From: Akebia trifoliata
Lineage: Eukaryota; Streptophyta; Magnoliopsida; Ranunculales; Lardizabalaceae
Length of the DNA stretch: 64,000 nucleotides
Direction of reading: 5' to 3'
Assembly: GCA_017979445.1 (NCBI GenBank)
Contig: CM030718.1
Span: 17,355,021-17,419,020 of the forward strand
The position numbers and the translations under genes were made by a program. A model generated the notes under the pieces. That model saw nothing but the letters and a program-made list of their open reading frames with translations, made no database searches and was not told the origin of the DNA. Shown here one piece after another: positions 35,101 to 50,100 of the stretch. Positions within the stretch are counted from its first letter, which is position 1, and every line of letters starts with the position of its first letter.

Positions 35101-38100
35101 GTAACAGAATGGTTCTTTCGAAGCAAATCATCCGAAAAATCAACCCAATGACCCGATTACGAATGCTATAAATTGGAGGGTTGATTTCAGAGAATGGGTC
35201 CTTCTCTTCTTCTTTAATTTTTCATTCTCTCTGTAATTCTCTGTAGTTTTCTTCTTTGAAAGAGCTTTTGATTGTAGTGAGAACAACAAGAGTGATTTCA
35301 TCATTTAGTTCTTATTGTAACTCTTTTGGAGAACCATTCAAGAAGGAATCAAGTTGCATCTTTATTTTACATCATCTTCTTCATCTGTTATTTTCTGTAT
35401 TTTCTTATTTTTGCGACTATAAACCCTGCAATGAGTGGCCAGACTCTTTTTAGAGAGGTCAAGAATGCCAGAGCAGATTCATCCCTCTAATACAGTTTTA
35501 ATTTCTTACTTTGCTTACATGTTAATTATTCTGAAAACTCTCCTCTGATTAAGGTAATCTAGCTTTTATTTCTGATTCAACTTTGATAACCATTACTTAG
35601 ATAAGTTCAAGAACGGCTATGCTCTGTGAAGAATCAGAATATAAGTTAGACAATTTCAATCAGATTAGGATTTTCATGAATAACTTTTAGTTACTTTCGT
35701 TGATTTAATTGCTCCACCTTCCGATCCATGAGCAATGACTTGCTCCATGGATTGAGTTATTCTTAGAACTAATCTACATTATGGATGATTTGCAAGGGTT
35801 TGATTGACTTCTCTAAGCCTTCTCTCTCAGATTTTTAATCTATATTTTTTGTTTTAATTTCAATTTCAAGTTGATTTCCATTTTAGTTTCTGTTACAACT
35901 CTGTTTTGTTTTTAAAACTAATCTGTTTTGGTTTTAATCCGAATAACCTTTGAATCCCAACTGTCCCTGTAGAACGAATTCGACTTACCAAAAGTCTATA
36001 TCTCTATCTTTTAATCTCTATTTTACACAGCAAGTTTTACAAAATTGATCTCTCATCACATGATTTATTAATAATGGAATCCTCGGCTTTAATCAAATAT
36101 TTGACATTGTGTAAGACTATCTGATCCGAAAACTGTTAGGGGTGCCCCACTTGGATTGGATCTGCTTGATTGTTTTTAGGTGTGATTCTTTTGGTAGGCG
36201 GCACCTCCTCGACTTTACGAAAGGACCTAGCCTGGGGGTGCTTGATTGTCTTTTGTCACTAAACACGTCGACCCTGACCATCTTTCATGTCCTCAACGAG
36301 TTAGAACATAACATCTTTGTGTCCAAGACCTCCTTCTGACTAAGTTTATCTCTCATGGTCTCTCTATAGTTCCTATTCTTGATTCTTATTTCATGTTATC
36401 CCCAAGGGTAAGAGGACATATACTTCTCACATTATCTCTCATTTTGTATCCAATCAGGTTGTTTCTCCTTATTAGGCATATTTGAGTGCTCTATCTAATG
36501 TTCCCATTACTCGCTTCACTTTTGAGGCATTACAACAATCTGAATGGAAAGCAATTATTTGTTAGGAATCAACCTTCGAGAAACATGGCACATGAAACCT
36601 TGCCTCGTTACATAATGGGAAGAAACTTGTTGGTTACAAATGGGTTTAGATTGTTAAATATCATGGAGATCCATAAGGCATGCCTAGTTGCAAAAGGCTT
36701 CACAGACTTACGGGGTTGATCATACAGCCACATTTGCTCTAGTTGTCAAACTTAACTCAGTAGGGTTTTCCACTCTATTATGGCCAATCAAGGATAGCCT
36801 CTTCTCAACTTGATGGGAAGAACGTTTTTCTTCATGATGACCTTGCAGAAGAGGTTTAAACGGATCTTCCTCCAGTGTTCAGCTTAAGGGGGGAGCAAGG
36901 TAAAGTGGGTAAGCTGAAGAAGACTATATAATGGCCTTATACAATAACCTTGCGCTTGGTTTGAGCAATTTAGCAGTACGATACTCCATATTGGTATCAA
37001 ACATTACCATGTTGATCACACTGTGTTTGTTCATTCGCGATAGGAGGGTCGTACTATCCTACTTGTGTATGCAGATGATATCATCATTACAGTAGATGAT
37101 GCCTCCTTCATCAATCATGTGAAAGAGGTCATAGCCAAGCCCTTTAGATCAAGGATCTTGGACCACTTAGTTATTTCTTAGGGATTGAAGCTGCTTGATC
37201 CTCTAAAGGCATCTTCATATCCAAAAGAAGATATGTTGTTGATCTCCTCAATGAAAGGGGGAAGTTGGGAGCTCACATTGCCTCTTCTCCTATGGAACTA
37301 AATCATCTTCTTCATGCTTCACCGAACCATGGATGTATCAATGACTTCTTGGTAAGTTGATTTATACTACCATCATATATCCTGACATCAATCATGTTGT
37401 CAATGTTGTGAGTCAGTTCATGCACTCGCCACATAAACATCATTTTGAGTTTGTTCATCATATCCTGCGGTATCTTGAGTCTCCATTTTGGGCTCCTTTA
37501 TGCTAGACATGGTCACCTAGACGTAGTGGGATACCCGGATGCTAATTGGGCTACCAATGCTGCTGATAAATGATCTACATCGGGTTTTTTTTTTTTTTTT
37601 TGTGCCAAACTAGTCATTTGGAAGAGTAACAAAGTAACCAGTTGTCTCACGATCGAGTGTTGAAATCAAATATCGAACTATTGCTCAGGGATGTTGTGAG
37701 CTAGTAGGATTGAGGATTATTAGCTAAGGTAGGAAATTTCCCGTAACAACGCCTATGACATTGTATTGTGATAACCAAGCAGCAATTAATATTGCATCCA
37801 ACATAATCCTGTATGAGAAGATCAAGCATATCAAAGTTGACACTCACTTTTTTCCCATATATACACCCCTCTATACAGTTGGCATCTTTACTAAGACCCT
37901 TGGGCCCTTTCGCCTTCAAGAGTTCTTTGGCAAGATGGGCATGGTAAACCTATAAGTTCAAGCTCTCAATGGCATTGCTGTAATTATAGTCTAATGTAAT
38001 AGCATATTTGTAATTAATTATTCTTGTAAGTAATAAATCAATGAAAGGCGAGAAATAATTAATTTTTCCCTCTTCACAAATCTCTCTCCAACTCTCAAAC

Positions 38101-41100
38101 CCTAAGGATTTTCACTAGTTTTCTCAACTTGCCGAATTTGGGCCTCTTCCTCCCTCCCTCCTCTTCCTTTTACCTATAGGTTTTAATCTTTCTGGTTTTG
38201 GCTGGTAACTTTTAGCGAATTTTTGCAAGTTGTATGAATTATTGATTGAGTCTTGGTGACTCAACATCATTCATAGTGTTTCAAAGTTTAGTAGATTGCT
38301 TTGAACCTAATCGGCTCTTTAGATGATTCCCTGATTTTGGTGATTAAGACCAATTCACCCCGCTCTTGGTCACAACAACCCTTCCCTCATGATTACCATT
38401 TTCAAGAAAACACTTATGGTGAAGATGTTGAAAATATCCACTAACAAGGATCAACATCTATCATAAGTCAAACATACTTGAAAAAAAAAATTATACAATC
38501 AACAATCTATCATAATATAATCGCTTCTATTTTTTATTTTTAAGTGTTTTACTCTTCCTAGTGTTTCTTTTATGTGACCAAAAAGCATAAGGAATATAGA
38601 CAAAGTCATTAACATACTAAGAAGAAACAAAAACTGAAGCAATTGGAGAACTATATCAAATAGAAATACAGTGAAGTATTGGACTTTCCTGGCTAACTAC
38701 ATTATTCAATAATATTTTGAAGACTAAAGACGCCAAATAAATGAAGAAAAAATACCGTAGCGCCTACACATACAACAAAGAAGACAAAAAAATTTCACTA
38801 CAGTGCATTAAGCTTATGAAATTATGGGAAAAAGATCATAGAATCAGTTTGGTTTTATGATAGGGAGATCAAACACCAAGGCAAACTTTCCACTCAGAAA
38901 AACGGAGAAGATCAAAGAAAAGATGAATCTCCAAATGTTTTTGTTGACTAAGAAAGTCAATTTAGTGGTATTGGGGAGAAAAGAGTCTCAAGTGGATATA
39001 TTGAATAATTAAGGCAATCTATGATAAAATTGTGACTAGTGGGAGAACAAATGGGGAGGATACAAAAGTTTTGTATCTCGAACATTAAACCTTTAGGGTT
39101 TGTTTTTCCACGAAAAAATTTGTCTTACATATCCTAAATTGGATTTTCTTTATCCTGTGATAGTAAATCCTAAGCCAGACTAATTTGCATACTGTTTGTT
39201 TGACAGATATGAATTTAGTCTACATATTGTTTATCTGAAATTGATGCAAGTCTACTTTGCTGTAGTAAATATTTAAAATTCAAATTTGATATTAAATTTT
39301 AGTTCCAAAATAAAATCTTAATTAAAATTTATATTCTAATAAACATAATAAATATTTCATCATCATGCTTTGGAAAATCACTCAATTTATTGGCCAACAA
39401 AAAATTCTTTGCAACAATAAAGATAATTCAAACCCATTAAAATTTTGAATTTATAAATGAAATTAATCATACTGAATTTTGAATTAATCAAAGCTTGTAA
39501 TTAATTTGGGCTTAATTAAATAATCAAGTATAAAATTACATATATTAGCACTATATACATGTTTGCATGCAAATAACATAATCATATGAACATGAATCAA
39601 GCCATGTTGAGAGAGAGAGAGATGGACTGAGTGAATAATGAAGAAGATAAGATAGAGGGAGAAAGAAAAAGAGCCCAACTAGCCATACTAAGGGTCCTTG
39701 GGCTCACCTTGTAACATTAAAAAAAAATGATATGATGCTTTCAGAGTTGTAGAGGATAAAATTCTATGAACCTTGAAAACAAAAATATAAAAAAAAAGTT
39801 ATTTTTCACCGTTGAATTTCAATTTTAAATTTTGGAGTAAGTTGGAAGTTCAGTAGCCGTCCATTTTCAAAACTTGGGTCAAGCCAAAAAGAAACTATTT
39901 TTTAAAAATTTTCTTTTTTGAATCTAAGTTTTTCAATGAAATTTAAAGGGCTATGGTGTTAGATTGCTAATATGGTAATCCATTTGAGCAAAATGACCCT
40001 TAGTAGGGCTTAAAATCTTATTAAGCTAGTAAGGAAAGTGTTTCTCAAAGAAAAAAAGGGAGTTAGAGAAAAAGAGGGATGAAGAGACGTGGCTTGAGAA
40101 TAGAAATGAGAGTTTGACTATGTGAGGCTTTCTCTAGCCTTTGCAATGAATTAGGAAAAAATAAATAAAACCTCTTTTTTTTGAAGAAAAATCAGAGTTC
40201 ACTAAAGTGGGAAACAGGAATCTCGGTGTTTTGGTGGGATTTCTCTTTCCCAGTTTTTGGTCCCGCTAAAGACCTCTTGATTTACGTCAAACCCTTTCTT
40301 TATGCGTTGAACATACACAAATTTAAGGGATAAGTATCTTATACCACGTGTTGGATTAGATTTCTTGACGGACAAACAAAGAGGCTAAAAAAACTACATG
40401 TATTACTAACAAACTAAATCATATTAGATTAGATATATTTTTTTTGATAGATTACTAGATTAGATATATGGTTCAAAGAAGATTCAAAAGGGATGTTAAT
40501 AGAATTACAACAATTAAAACCAAGACATACAGCATTACCAAAAGAAAGTTGCAAAACCAACATAGCTGCATATAATACAAAGTTCAGGAAAAAGAAAAAC
40601 CTGAGTAGCAATGCCAGCATGGTCCGTTCCAGGAACCCAAAGTGTACGTCTTCCCTTCATACGATGGTATCTAACCATAATATCCTAATAAAAATAACCA
40701 TACTACAATAAGGGGTCAACTTTATCATAGAAAATGAAAGCAAGGCAATAAATGTTTTTACAAGATTAACAAACATTACTACCAACTAAAAGAAAATAGG
40801 GAGAATGACTCTGAAGGACTCTTTATTGAGAATATGTACCAAACAATCCCCTAGTAAAGAATTCGGACCATTTAAGCCCCTCTTAATAAAATATTAGTCT
40901 ATTAAGGATCTTTTGAAGATTTTTTTTAAGAAAAATACCTGAAATACCCTTTTAACAACTTTACAAACTGTTTGATCTAAAAATATAGGGAGTCAAATAA
41001 AAAACTTGACCAATTTATTTAGTTATTAATATTTCTATGAAAAATACAAATAAATATTCTATTTATTAAAAACTAAATTCAATATAATTTTATTTGACTC

Positions 41101-44100
41101 ATTTGTGTTGACTTGCTAATTTTTTAGTTGAATCAATTCGATGAACATTCAAGTCGAGTTTTAAAATTATATTTTAATTATTTAAAATTATTAATATATT
41201 TTAATAAATCTAATATGCATAGACCAAATCAGTTTAATGAATGATCATACCCATCTCCATCATCATCATTGGTGAAGTCATCATCATCTATTTGATTTAA
41301 AGATTACTAGTTTTGGCAAGTGAAACAAGTTTATCTTTTTAAATTGAACTATAAGAGATGATCAAAGTTAAGGGGCATGTCATTAATTATAAAACACAGG
41401 AGTAGCTCAAATATTCTCAAATAAACATGTTTCTTTAAACTTCAAAAATCATTGAAAGGGTAATTATGGTATTTTCGCTTCAAAAATCCTTTTTAGACTA
41501 AATTTGATAATTTGGGTACTAAAGAGTATATTTTTTTAGAAGGGACTTTTTAGTACATATTTTCAAAAAAAAAGGTCTTTGCAATTCATGTCCCAAGAAA
41601 ATATGCACCAAAAAGTGTTCCCATAAATTATAGTTATAAGCATTTGTAATGAACTTCATCACGATGGTCCTTTAAGAAGAATAATGGAATAGAAATCATC
41701 AAATCTCAAAGAACTTGGCAGGAATTTATAATAATCAAAGAGTCAAAAAGACTAAAAAGTCCTTACAATAAGAAACACGAAAATAAATCTAATATCTAAT
41801 CAACTAGGACTAAAATAACTATATTTTTTCCAATACTCCCCCTCAAACTGGGGTAAATATATCAACTAAACCCAGCTTGACAAGGTCAACATTCATGATG
41901 AAGGACCGACAAACTTCGTAAGCATATCAACAAGTTGATTTGAAGAAGAGATGAAGACTATCTGAAGATCACCAGATCGAACTTTCTCCCTAAGAAAGTG
42001 AAAATCAACCGCAATATGCTTAGTTCGTTCATGAAGGACTGAATTAGAATCAAGCATGATAGCAGACCTATTGTCACAAAACAAAGTAGAAGAACTGGAA
42101 ATAGGAAATCCCAACTTCGTTAGCAAAGATCGAAGCCAAATTAACTCACACATGTCAAGGGCCATAACACGATATTCAGCTTCAGTAGAAGAATAAGAAA
42201 CCACATGCTGTTTCTTACTTTTCCACGAGATAAGATTATTACCATAAAAAATACAAAAACCAGAGGTAGATCTCCTATCTATAAGAGAACCAGCATAATT
42301 AGCATCTGCAAAACAAGACAAATGCATCTAAGCAGTGGATGAGTAGAAAAGACCAAGACGCGACTTCAAGTAGTTAAGAATACAATAAACGACATCAAGA
42401 TGAGAAGTATGCAGACTCTGCATGAACTGAGTGACCACACTAACCGCAAAGGACAAGTCTAGTCTAGTGTTAGTCAAATAAATCAGATGACCTACAAGTC
42501 TCCAATAAGAAGAAGATCCGATAAAAGATCACTAGAGTCAGCCTGAAGACAGTGATTCTGATCCATAGGAGATGAAGCAGGACAACAACCAAGCATCCCA
42601 GTGTCCTGAAGAAGATCCAATGTGTATTTACGCTAAGATAGTGAAATACTACGGTAAGAGCGAACCACTTCTATCGTCAAGAAGTACTTGAGTGGACCCA
42701 AGTCCTTAACCTCAAAAGTACGATCCAATAACATCTTAACTCTGTCAATCCATTGTGCATCATTACCAGTCACAATAATATCATCCACATAAACCAAGAT
42801 AATGATACAACAATCATCCACTCCTCGACAAATAAAGTAAGTATGATCTAAGTGGCATCTGGAAAACTCTATAGAGAAAATAACCTCAGAAAAACGCTGA
42901 AACCAAGCTTGCAGGGACTATTTCAGGTCATACAGAGATTAAGAAGACGGCATTCCTTCCCAGAATACTCCCCTTGAAGATGAAACGCAGAAGGGGGTCT
43001 ATATAAATAATCTCAATCAAATCACTATTCAAAAATGTGTTCTTCACATCGAGTTGGTGAAGTGGTCATGAGTGACATGCAGCTAAAGAAATAAGAAGTC
43101 GAAGTTTGGAAAGTTCGACAACCAGAGCAAAAACATGGCGCCAAAAAAATTTTCAAAAGCTTATGTAAACCCTTTAGCAATAAAGCATGCCTTATACCAA
43201 TCAACAGTCCCATTGGAGAGATATTTGATAGTGAAAACCTATTTGCAACCAACAGTCCTTTCCTCAAATGAAAGGGTAACAAGCTCCCAGGTATTATTTT
43301 TTTACAAAGCATCCATCTCAGTAGTCATAGCTCTAGTCCACTACGGGTCTCGCAAAACCTCTATTATACACTGAAGAACGCGAATAGAATCAGTAGCTGC
43401 AAAGTAAGCCTGATAAGAAGAAGAAAAACCCTGATAGAAACAAACTGGGTAATATGATGATCAATCACACACTCCCGCTTATCTTTGCAAATGGCAATAT
43501 GCAAGTGAGAGTCAGAAATAGAAAGAATAAGGATTGGTATATGTGTAGAGGTAGGAGAAGATATACCTGGATCCAATGAGGAGGTCGGCAAAAATGGAAG
43601 AGGGTGAGGCCGACGAGTGTAAACCTTAAGCATTGGCGAAGATGAAGAAAAAACTAGAGAAGGCAACACTATAGGAGATGGGTCCACTAAAGTAGATGTA
43701 GCACTAAAGTATGGAACATTTTCAAAGAAAATAACATCAAGAAGTGCACCCAAATACTTGAGGTGTAATAGAGAAAAGTATGTTATTAGGCTGAAGGACA
43801 TGAAGAGATACTTGTCCCTCCAAGTGTGTTTGAGTGTTGGTCTCAGTGGGGAGTGGGTTTTTAAGCGTTTTTAAGAGAAAGTTCTAGGCAATTCTTCCCT
43901 TTGCAATTTGTTGGGGTTTGTGGCGTGAAAGAAATGGTAGGACGTTTGAGAATAAGGAACATGATATCCACGAGGTGATCATTGAGCTTGGTGTTCATGA
44001 TATCCATGAGGTGATCGTTGGAGCTCAGTGTTCATTGAAACGAGAGGGATTTATTTTGAAAACCTCTTGGGTAGGTGGGATTGGGTTTGCAATCTTACGG

Positions 44101-47100
44101 GTAGTTCGTAACTGTGCTTGTTTTTTGTTTGTTTTTATTTTGCTTCCTTTGTACTTTCTTTGGGTTTTAGATCATCTCGACCACCCCCGTTAATAAATTT
44201 TTCTTTTTAATGATCAAAAAAAAATGTTATCAAGTAACCATTCTGAGATTTACTTCATCTCCCTCCCATCCAAACTTCCATTCCACCCAAACATCATTTC
44301 CTCCCTTCCTACTGCAATAATATTTGAAAACCCCAATAATGTGATACTCCTGTGATTTCAAGGTCCAAGCACTGGGGTTTCAAAAGAACAGTACCAACGT
44401 CCCCTTGTTGAAATGCAACACATCCTGAATGGCAAGAAATTTTCTTAAATGGAAATGCGATGGTCATTCCCTAGGTTGCCTTCGTTCATATTCAAGAAAA
44501 TGCATAACTTATACCTTTTGCAAGAGAATGCAATGACCTTAAGGGGTATAAAGATCCAAGTATAACAATTTTCATAGAAATCATGATCATTAACCAAGAT
44601 TTCAAGATAATAGATAATTTTATTGTCATAGCATACCTGAAAAGCTGAAACTAGAGTCTAAGAAAGAAATCAAATGAAATTCTTGAAATCCTGCATCAAC
44701 AGATCTCGGGAATAGCACTAGTTGATTCCAACGGAATCCAGTTCTTAGGTGTGTCTCAGTAGTTTACATGGCTGGCTTTCATTAATAAAATAACAACACA
44801 TAAATTTGGATATTACAATTATCGAATCCATCGTCTTTCATGATAAAATTAATATGCAACACTTCATCTAGTTTTGACTCAAATATATATATTCTGGTTC
44901 ATAACAAAAAAAAAGTTATATTTTCAAGTCAAATTTAGTCTATATTTTTCAAGTCTAGGTGTAGGCATTTTTCAGAGGCTCAGAGTGGTCATTTTGGTGA
45001 TACCGTTCGAATACTATTTTGACAGATAAAATTAGATAATTTACATTGCCACGCCAACTTTTGCTAATGCCACCCCAATTCATATGTTAATCACAAAAGA
45101 ATTAGTACACATTTTGGGGTGCCATTAGTAAAACTCAATGTTGCAATAGAAGCTCTCTAAAATTAATAGGTAAATTTTGGAAGCAGATTAATGGAGAATT
45201 AAGTTTCAATTCTATTTACAACCATCTAATGCCCATTCAGTCCCTAAAGCAGCAAAATGTATCCATCCAATCTGTTAAAACATTAAATACCAATTACAAG
45301 AAACCAAGCTTCATTTTTTTCCCTTTCTTATAAATAGAGTAAGCTTCCTTTGAAACAACAAAAATGAAGTTTCATTGTAAAATGCAATTACCATGATATT
45401 TTTTGTTAAGTATAAATTATTATTGATAAATTATGACCATGAATCTAAGTCACTGCAGGAATAACAACCATTAATGTATATGCTTACAGGGATTGTCTCA
45501 GTGAATAAAAAAGATTGATGCATTGATCACTCGAATGAGAAGGTATGACGTATCAATAAAACATATACTTCTATTTAAACTTTAAACAAGCAAAATACTA
45601 AAGCATTCACTTTTCCAACCTCGAGAGTGACAAACATTGCATGGCCCATGTGCAGTGATCCAGTAACATTAGGAGGAGGCATGGAAATCACAAAAGGGTC
45701 TCCCCCGCAATCAGAGCTTGGCTTAAAATACCCTTGAGACTCCCACCTAAGTCAAACACTCAGTCACATTAATGATGATGATTGCAAGCCAATATAGAAC
45801 CATCACTGCCCATCCTATTCAGATGCTCATTTCTTTAGAGTTCACAGAAACATGAGCATGCAAACATGAACAATATGTATGCACCCATCAATAAAATGAA
45901 CTTGCAAGAACGTACATGTATCATTGTACAAAGCTATAGATTAAAAAAATTATCGTATATCATAATGATTTTCCAAGTAGAAAGTGTATATTAAGAACCC
46001 AATGTGACATCAGACTAAACAACAGAGATCACTTATGTACACCACTGTTGACCTTAGAATGACATGATAAGAACGGGAAATTAAATATCTATGTAAATGT
46101 AACCAAAAGTTATTTGTCTTGAACATTGAAGCACATTCATCATCACCAGGTCAACACACTACTTTGAGATGATTGTTGGGCATATTCCTTGAATAGGGGC
46201 AAAACTCTCTCTCTTAAAAGTGCAGCAAATTAAATATATTGGCCTGCTTATGATTTCAAGTGTGAGTTTAATTGAATATAAACTAGTGACTGCTTAACTA
46301 TTTTCCCAAATCACACTTTGACCATCAATTGTCTTCCTTATATATACATGTTTAAAGTTTGAGTGTCTAAAATAATAAAATCATATAATTTTATAACTAA
46401 CTTTCCATTATTCCATAGCTTGCAAGTTACATTCAAACAATATAGCCTCTCTTAAAATAATCTAAGGGTCTGTATGATTGCACAGAATTCATTTTCAAGA
46501 GAAAAATGGTTGGAAGAAAATAAATTCCTACAGAAAATGAAATTTGGTATTTGATTGCAGCAAGGAAAATGTCAAAAAGAGAGTTGATTTTTATGAGGAC
46601 GTCATTGGAGCCATTTGGGCCACTTTTATTATATATATTTAGCCCAATAAGGAACTGAACAGCCAGCCTATTAGTTAGGATGTTTTTCTTTTGTTACCTA
46701 TGGCATTTTGGGTACTGTAGGTATTTTATTTATTGGCTGGAAATTTCTGTTTTAATCTTAACAGTAGTTAATACTTAGAGAGATTCTATTGTCACGCCAA
46801 CTTTTGTTAACACCACCCTGATTCATATGTTAATCACCAAAGAATTAGCACACATCTTGGGCTGGCATTAGCAAAAGTTGGCGTGGCCATACAAGCTCTC
46901 TAATACTTAATACTGGAGCTAGTTTCGTTTTATTTAAGGTAAGTGCCATACTAATTAAGATTATTTGAGTTAAATTTTAATCTTGGCCATTGATTGTTTT
47001 TAATGGTTGAGATTAATTTTAAGGTTTTGAATCTTATATAACAGTTGTAAAGACATTATTTTAGATTAATTATTACAAGAAAAAGAAAAAAATCATAGGA

Positions 47101-50100
47101 TTCTCAAAGAGAACTCTCCTTGACGTGAACTCATTCTCTCCAGGTTTTTCTAAGAGATCTCCACGGTATGAAGCCATTCTCTCCTTGGTGTGATTCCAAT
47201 GCATAGGTTGTTTTTCCTTTGTGTGATTCTAAGCAGTGTTGTCAAATGCAATCGCATATGTGATTTCCAAACATATTTTCACACATGTGAAAATATGTTG
47301 TTTGTACAGTATGCGATGGCATAACGTCCAACGGTTAGAAATATGACCGTTGGACATAGAATTTTTTTTGGTTTTTTGTTTTAAACTCCACTTTTTCCTA
47401 TAAATACCCCCCCCCCCCCCCCCCCCCCACCATACTTCTACTACTACATATTCTCTATTCTCTTCTCTAGTCTCTACTATCTTCTCTAAGATTCAAGACT
47501 CTCAACTCCCAAAGCCAAGATAAAGATTCAAAGCAATAAATCATTATCACCAGTCATCATCAAACATTCCAGATCAAGACTCAAGATTCAAGAAACAAGA
47601 ATACAAGTATACAAGTACAACAATACAAGAAATCAAGATCAAGATTAAATACATCATCAATCATCATCATTAATCAAACATTCAAAGCAATCAATAATTC
47701 AATATCATCATCTTCTCAATTCAAAACTCAAGTTTCACATCTCAACTCTCAAATCAACTCACCATCATCTTTATTTCATTCCAATATCAAATCTTATCTT
47801 CTCAATCTCAACTCTTCACTCTTGAGGTATTTATGTATTTTTTTTAATTGTGTTAATTTGTTATTGTTACTTTGTTACTTGTTAGTTTGTTAGTAGTAAG
47901 TTAAAAATTATAACTTAGTTAGAAGCTAGAAACTTAGAAGTTGGATTAGAACATACTTTGACTCACATTTGGATTACCTAGAGCTTTGAAGTTAGAACTT
48001 AGAAGTTTTAAATTAGAACAAAGTCACACTCACACATTCACGCATTAGAATTTAGAACATTACGTATTTATATCACACATTCACTATCACAATATTACTA
48101 ATACCACCATCATGTCTTCCTCGAGCATTATTGTAGTGCAAACGAAAAAAATCAAGTTGTGTGCGAGTTATGCGGCTACATAAGCCAAGGTGGCATTGCA
48201 TGCTACAAACAACATCTAGTACATATGTCGGGATCAAATGCAAGGGCATGTGACATACACCCAAAATCCGAAGAAAGATCATGGAATACATGGATAAGAG
48301 TTCTAGTAAAAAACAAGTTGATGCAATGAACTTAGAAAGTTAAATTGAAGGTGGTGGGATTGATGAGGACGACGATGACATCGTCGCATATGATACTCCT
48401 CCTACGTCAGCAGGACGTAGTGGACCATCGGTTCCTCCCCCACGAAGAGCTACTAAAAGAGCTCGAGCACGTGGTCCACTTGATAAATGGTGTAGACCAC
48501 ATCCAAAAGATGTGGTCGATCAAAGAGCAAAAGGTAAAGATCCAGTTCAAACAACCATAGAACGTAGTACTAAGGATAGGAAAACTACCATTCAGTACAT
48601 AGCTAAATGGTTATACCAAGCCGATATTGCTTTCAACATCGTTAAACTAAAAGCTTCAAAGTAATGGTGGAAGCGACTGGTCAATTGAGACCTGGCCTCA
48701 GACCACCTTCATACCATTAAATACGAGAACCATGTCTAAGAAAGGAGGTAGAGTTTATCCAAAGTTTAATTACTGAATATGGAGAATCTTGGAAAACCTA
48801 TGAATATACTCTAATGACCGACGGATGGACAGATACAACCGGCCGAACAATAATTAACTTTTCAATTAATTGTTCTACAGGAACAATGTTCCTTAAATCT
48901 ATGGATGCTTCGGCCCATTCTCATATGGCCGAGTATTTATTTCAATTGTTCGATAAAACAATTGATGAAACTAGTGATGAACATGTTGTCCAAGTTGTAA
49001 TGAACAATGTTGACGCCCGCCTCTTAATGGCTAAGATGCCTCACTTATATTAATCGCCATGTGCAGCACATTACATAGCTCTCATATTAGAAGATATAGG
49101 TAAATTGCATAAACATACTGTAGCTAAAACTAGAAAAGTAGTTGTTTTTATATATAAACATGATTTACTTTTACAAAAAATGTGTACTCATATAAATGGC
49201 AATACTTAAACCTACAATAACATGTTTTGCTGCTGCCTTTCTAACACTACAAAGCCTTCATGGGAAAAGGGCAGAACTTAGAAGCTTTGTAATTTCAACG
49301 AATTGGAACAATGGGCTTTGGTCTAAAAAGCCCAAAGGCAAATTGATTGCACAAATTATCCTGTCCCAAAACTTTTAGACGGGTATTGTTAAAGCACTTA
49401 GAGATTTCATGCCTTTAATTACTATGCTTAGATTAGTACATGGAGATGAAAAGCCACCCATGGGTTATATTTATGACTATGGAAAAAGTAATTGACAAAA
49501 TTAAGGGAAATAATCAATATAGAGAAAGAAATTATAATAAAGTAGTTGATATTATAAATAAGAAATGAGGCAGCCAAATGTCATATGCCTTATATTCGGC
49601 TACCTACATCCTTAATCCAGCCGTATACTTCCAATCCACCAATCCTAATGAGGCGGCTTCGACATATATGATTGGATTCCTTGATGTCTTGGAAAAAATA
49701 ATTCCAACGCAAGAAGAACAAGATAGGATCTCATCGCAACTAGATCGATACAAGATTGTAATTCCAAGTATAAATAATTAGAAAAAATTAAATAAATATT
49801 TTGTTTTTGTTTGTACTTTGTATTTTAAAATTAAAATACTTATAACTTATAATTAAATACAGCCAATTGATGGTCCACTTATGGAGTTGATCCAATTACA
49901 AAAGATCCGGCCTTGAAGAGATTCGCTATTAGAATACTTGGCCTAACATGTTCGGCATCAGGATGCGAACATAATTGAAGCACATTTGAGATGGTACAAC
50001 AAATTAACAACTTAACTTGTTACTTGTTGTTAGTTAGTAGTTACTAGTTACTAGTTACTAGTTACTAATTTAAGTTATAATTTATTATGCATTGAACAGA

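Larger units (their letters stand above)
29352..35641. repeat. 6.3 kb inverted repeat of an LTR-type element in intron 4
   Basis: Left arm 29352-32430 and right arm 32945-35641 are reverse complements of each other, with about 514 bases between them. Paired landmarks include the outer end GATTCTTCACAGA / TCTGTGAAGAATC, LTR parts, the polypurine side CCCCCAAACCTC / GAGGTTTGGGGG, the ORF with [18 protein letters not shown] on both arms, and the inner end GGACGGAATTGAAGG / CCTTCAATTCCGTCC. The right arm lacks about 360 bases present at about 30785-31180 on the left, which explains most of the length difference. By eye the arms are about nine-tenths identical. Confidence 0.92.

Noticed and set aside
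29352..35641. Large inverted repeat as the terminal inverted repeats of a Mutator-type DNA transposon
   Set aside because: The arms contain an LTR start, a polypurine tract and ORF sequence of an LTR element, and no outer target duplication is evident.
43364..43801. Separate 145-codon gene on the minus strand
   Set aside because: It begins with Copia integrase-hinge residues and continues in the Ser/Pro-rich linker with [10 protein letters not shown], so it is part of the Copia pol.
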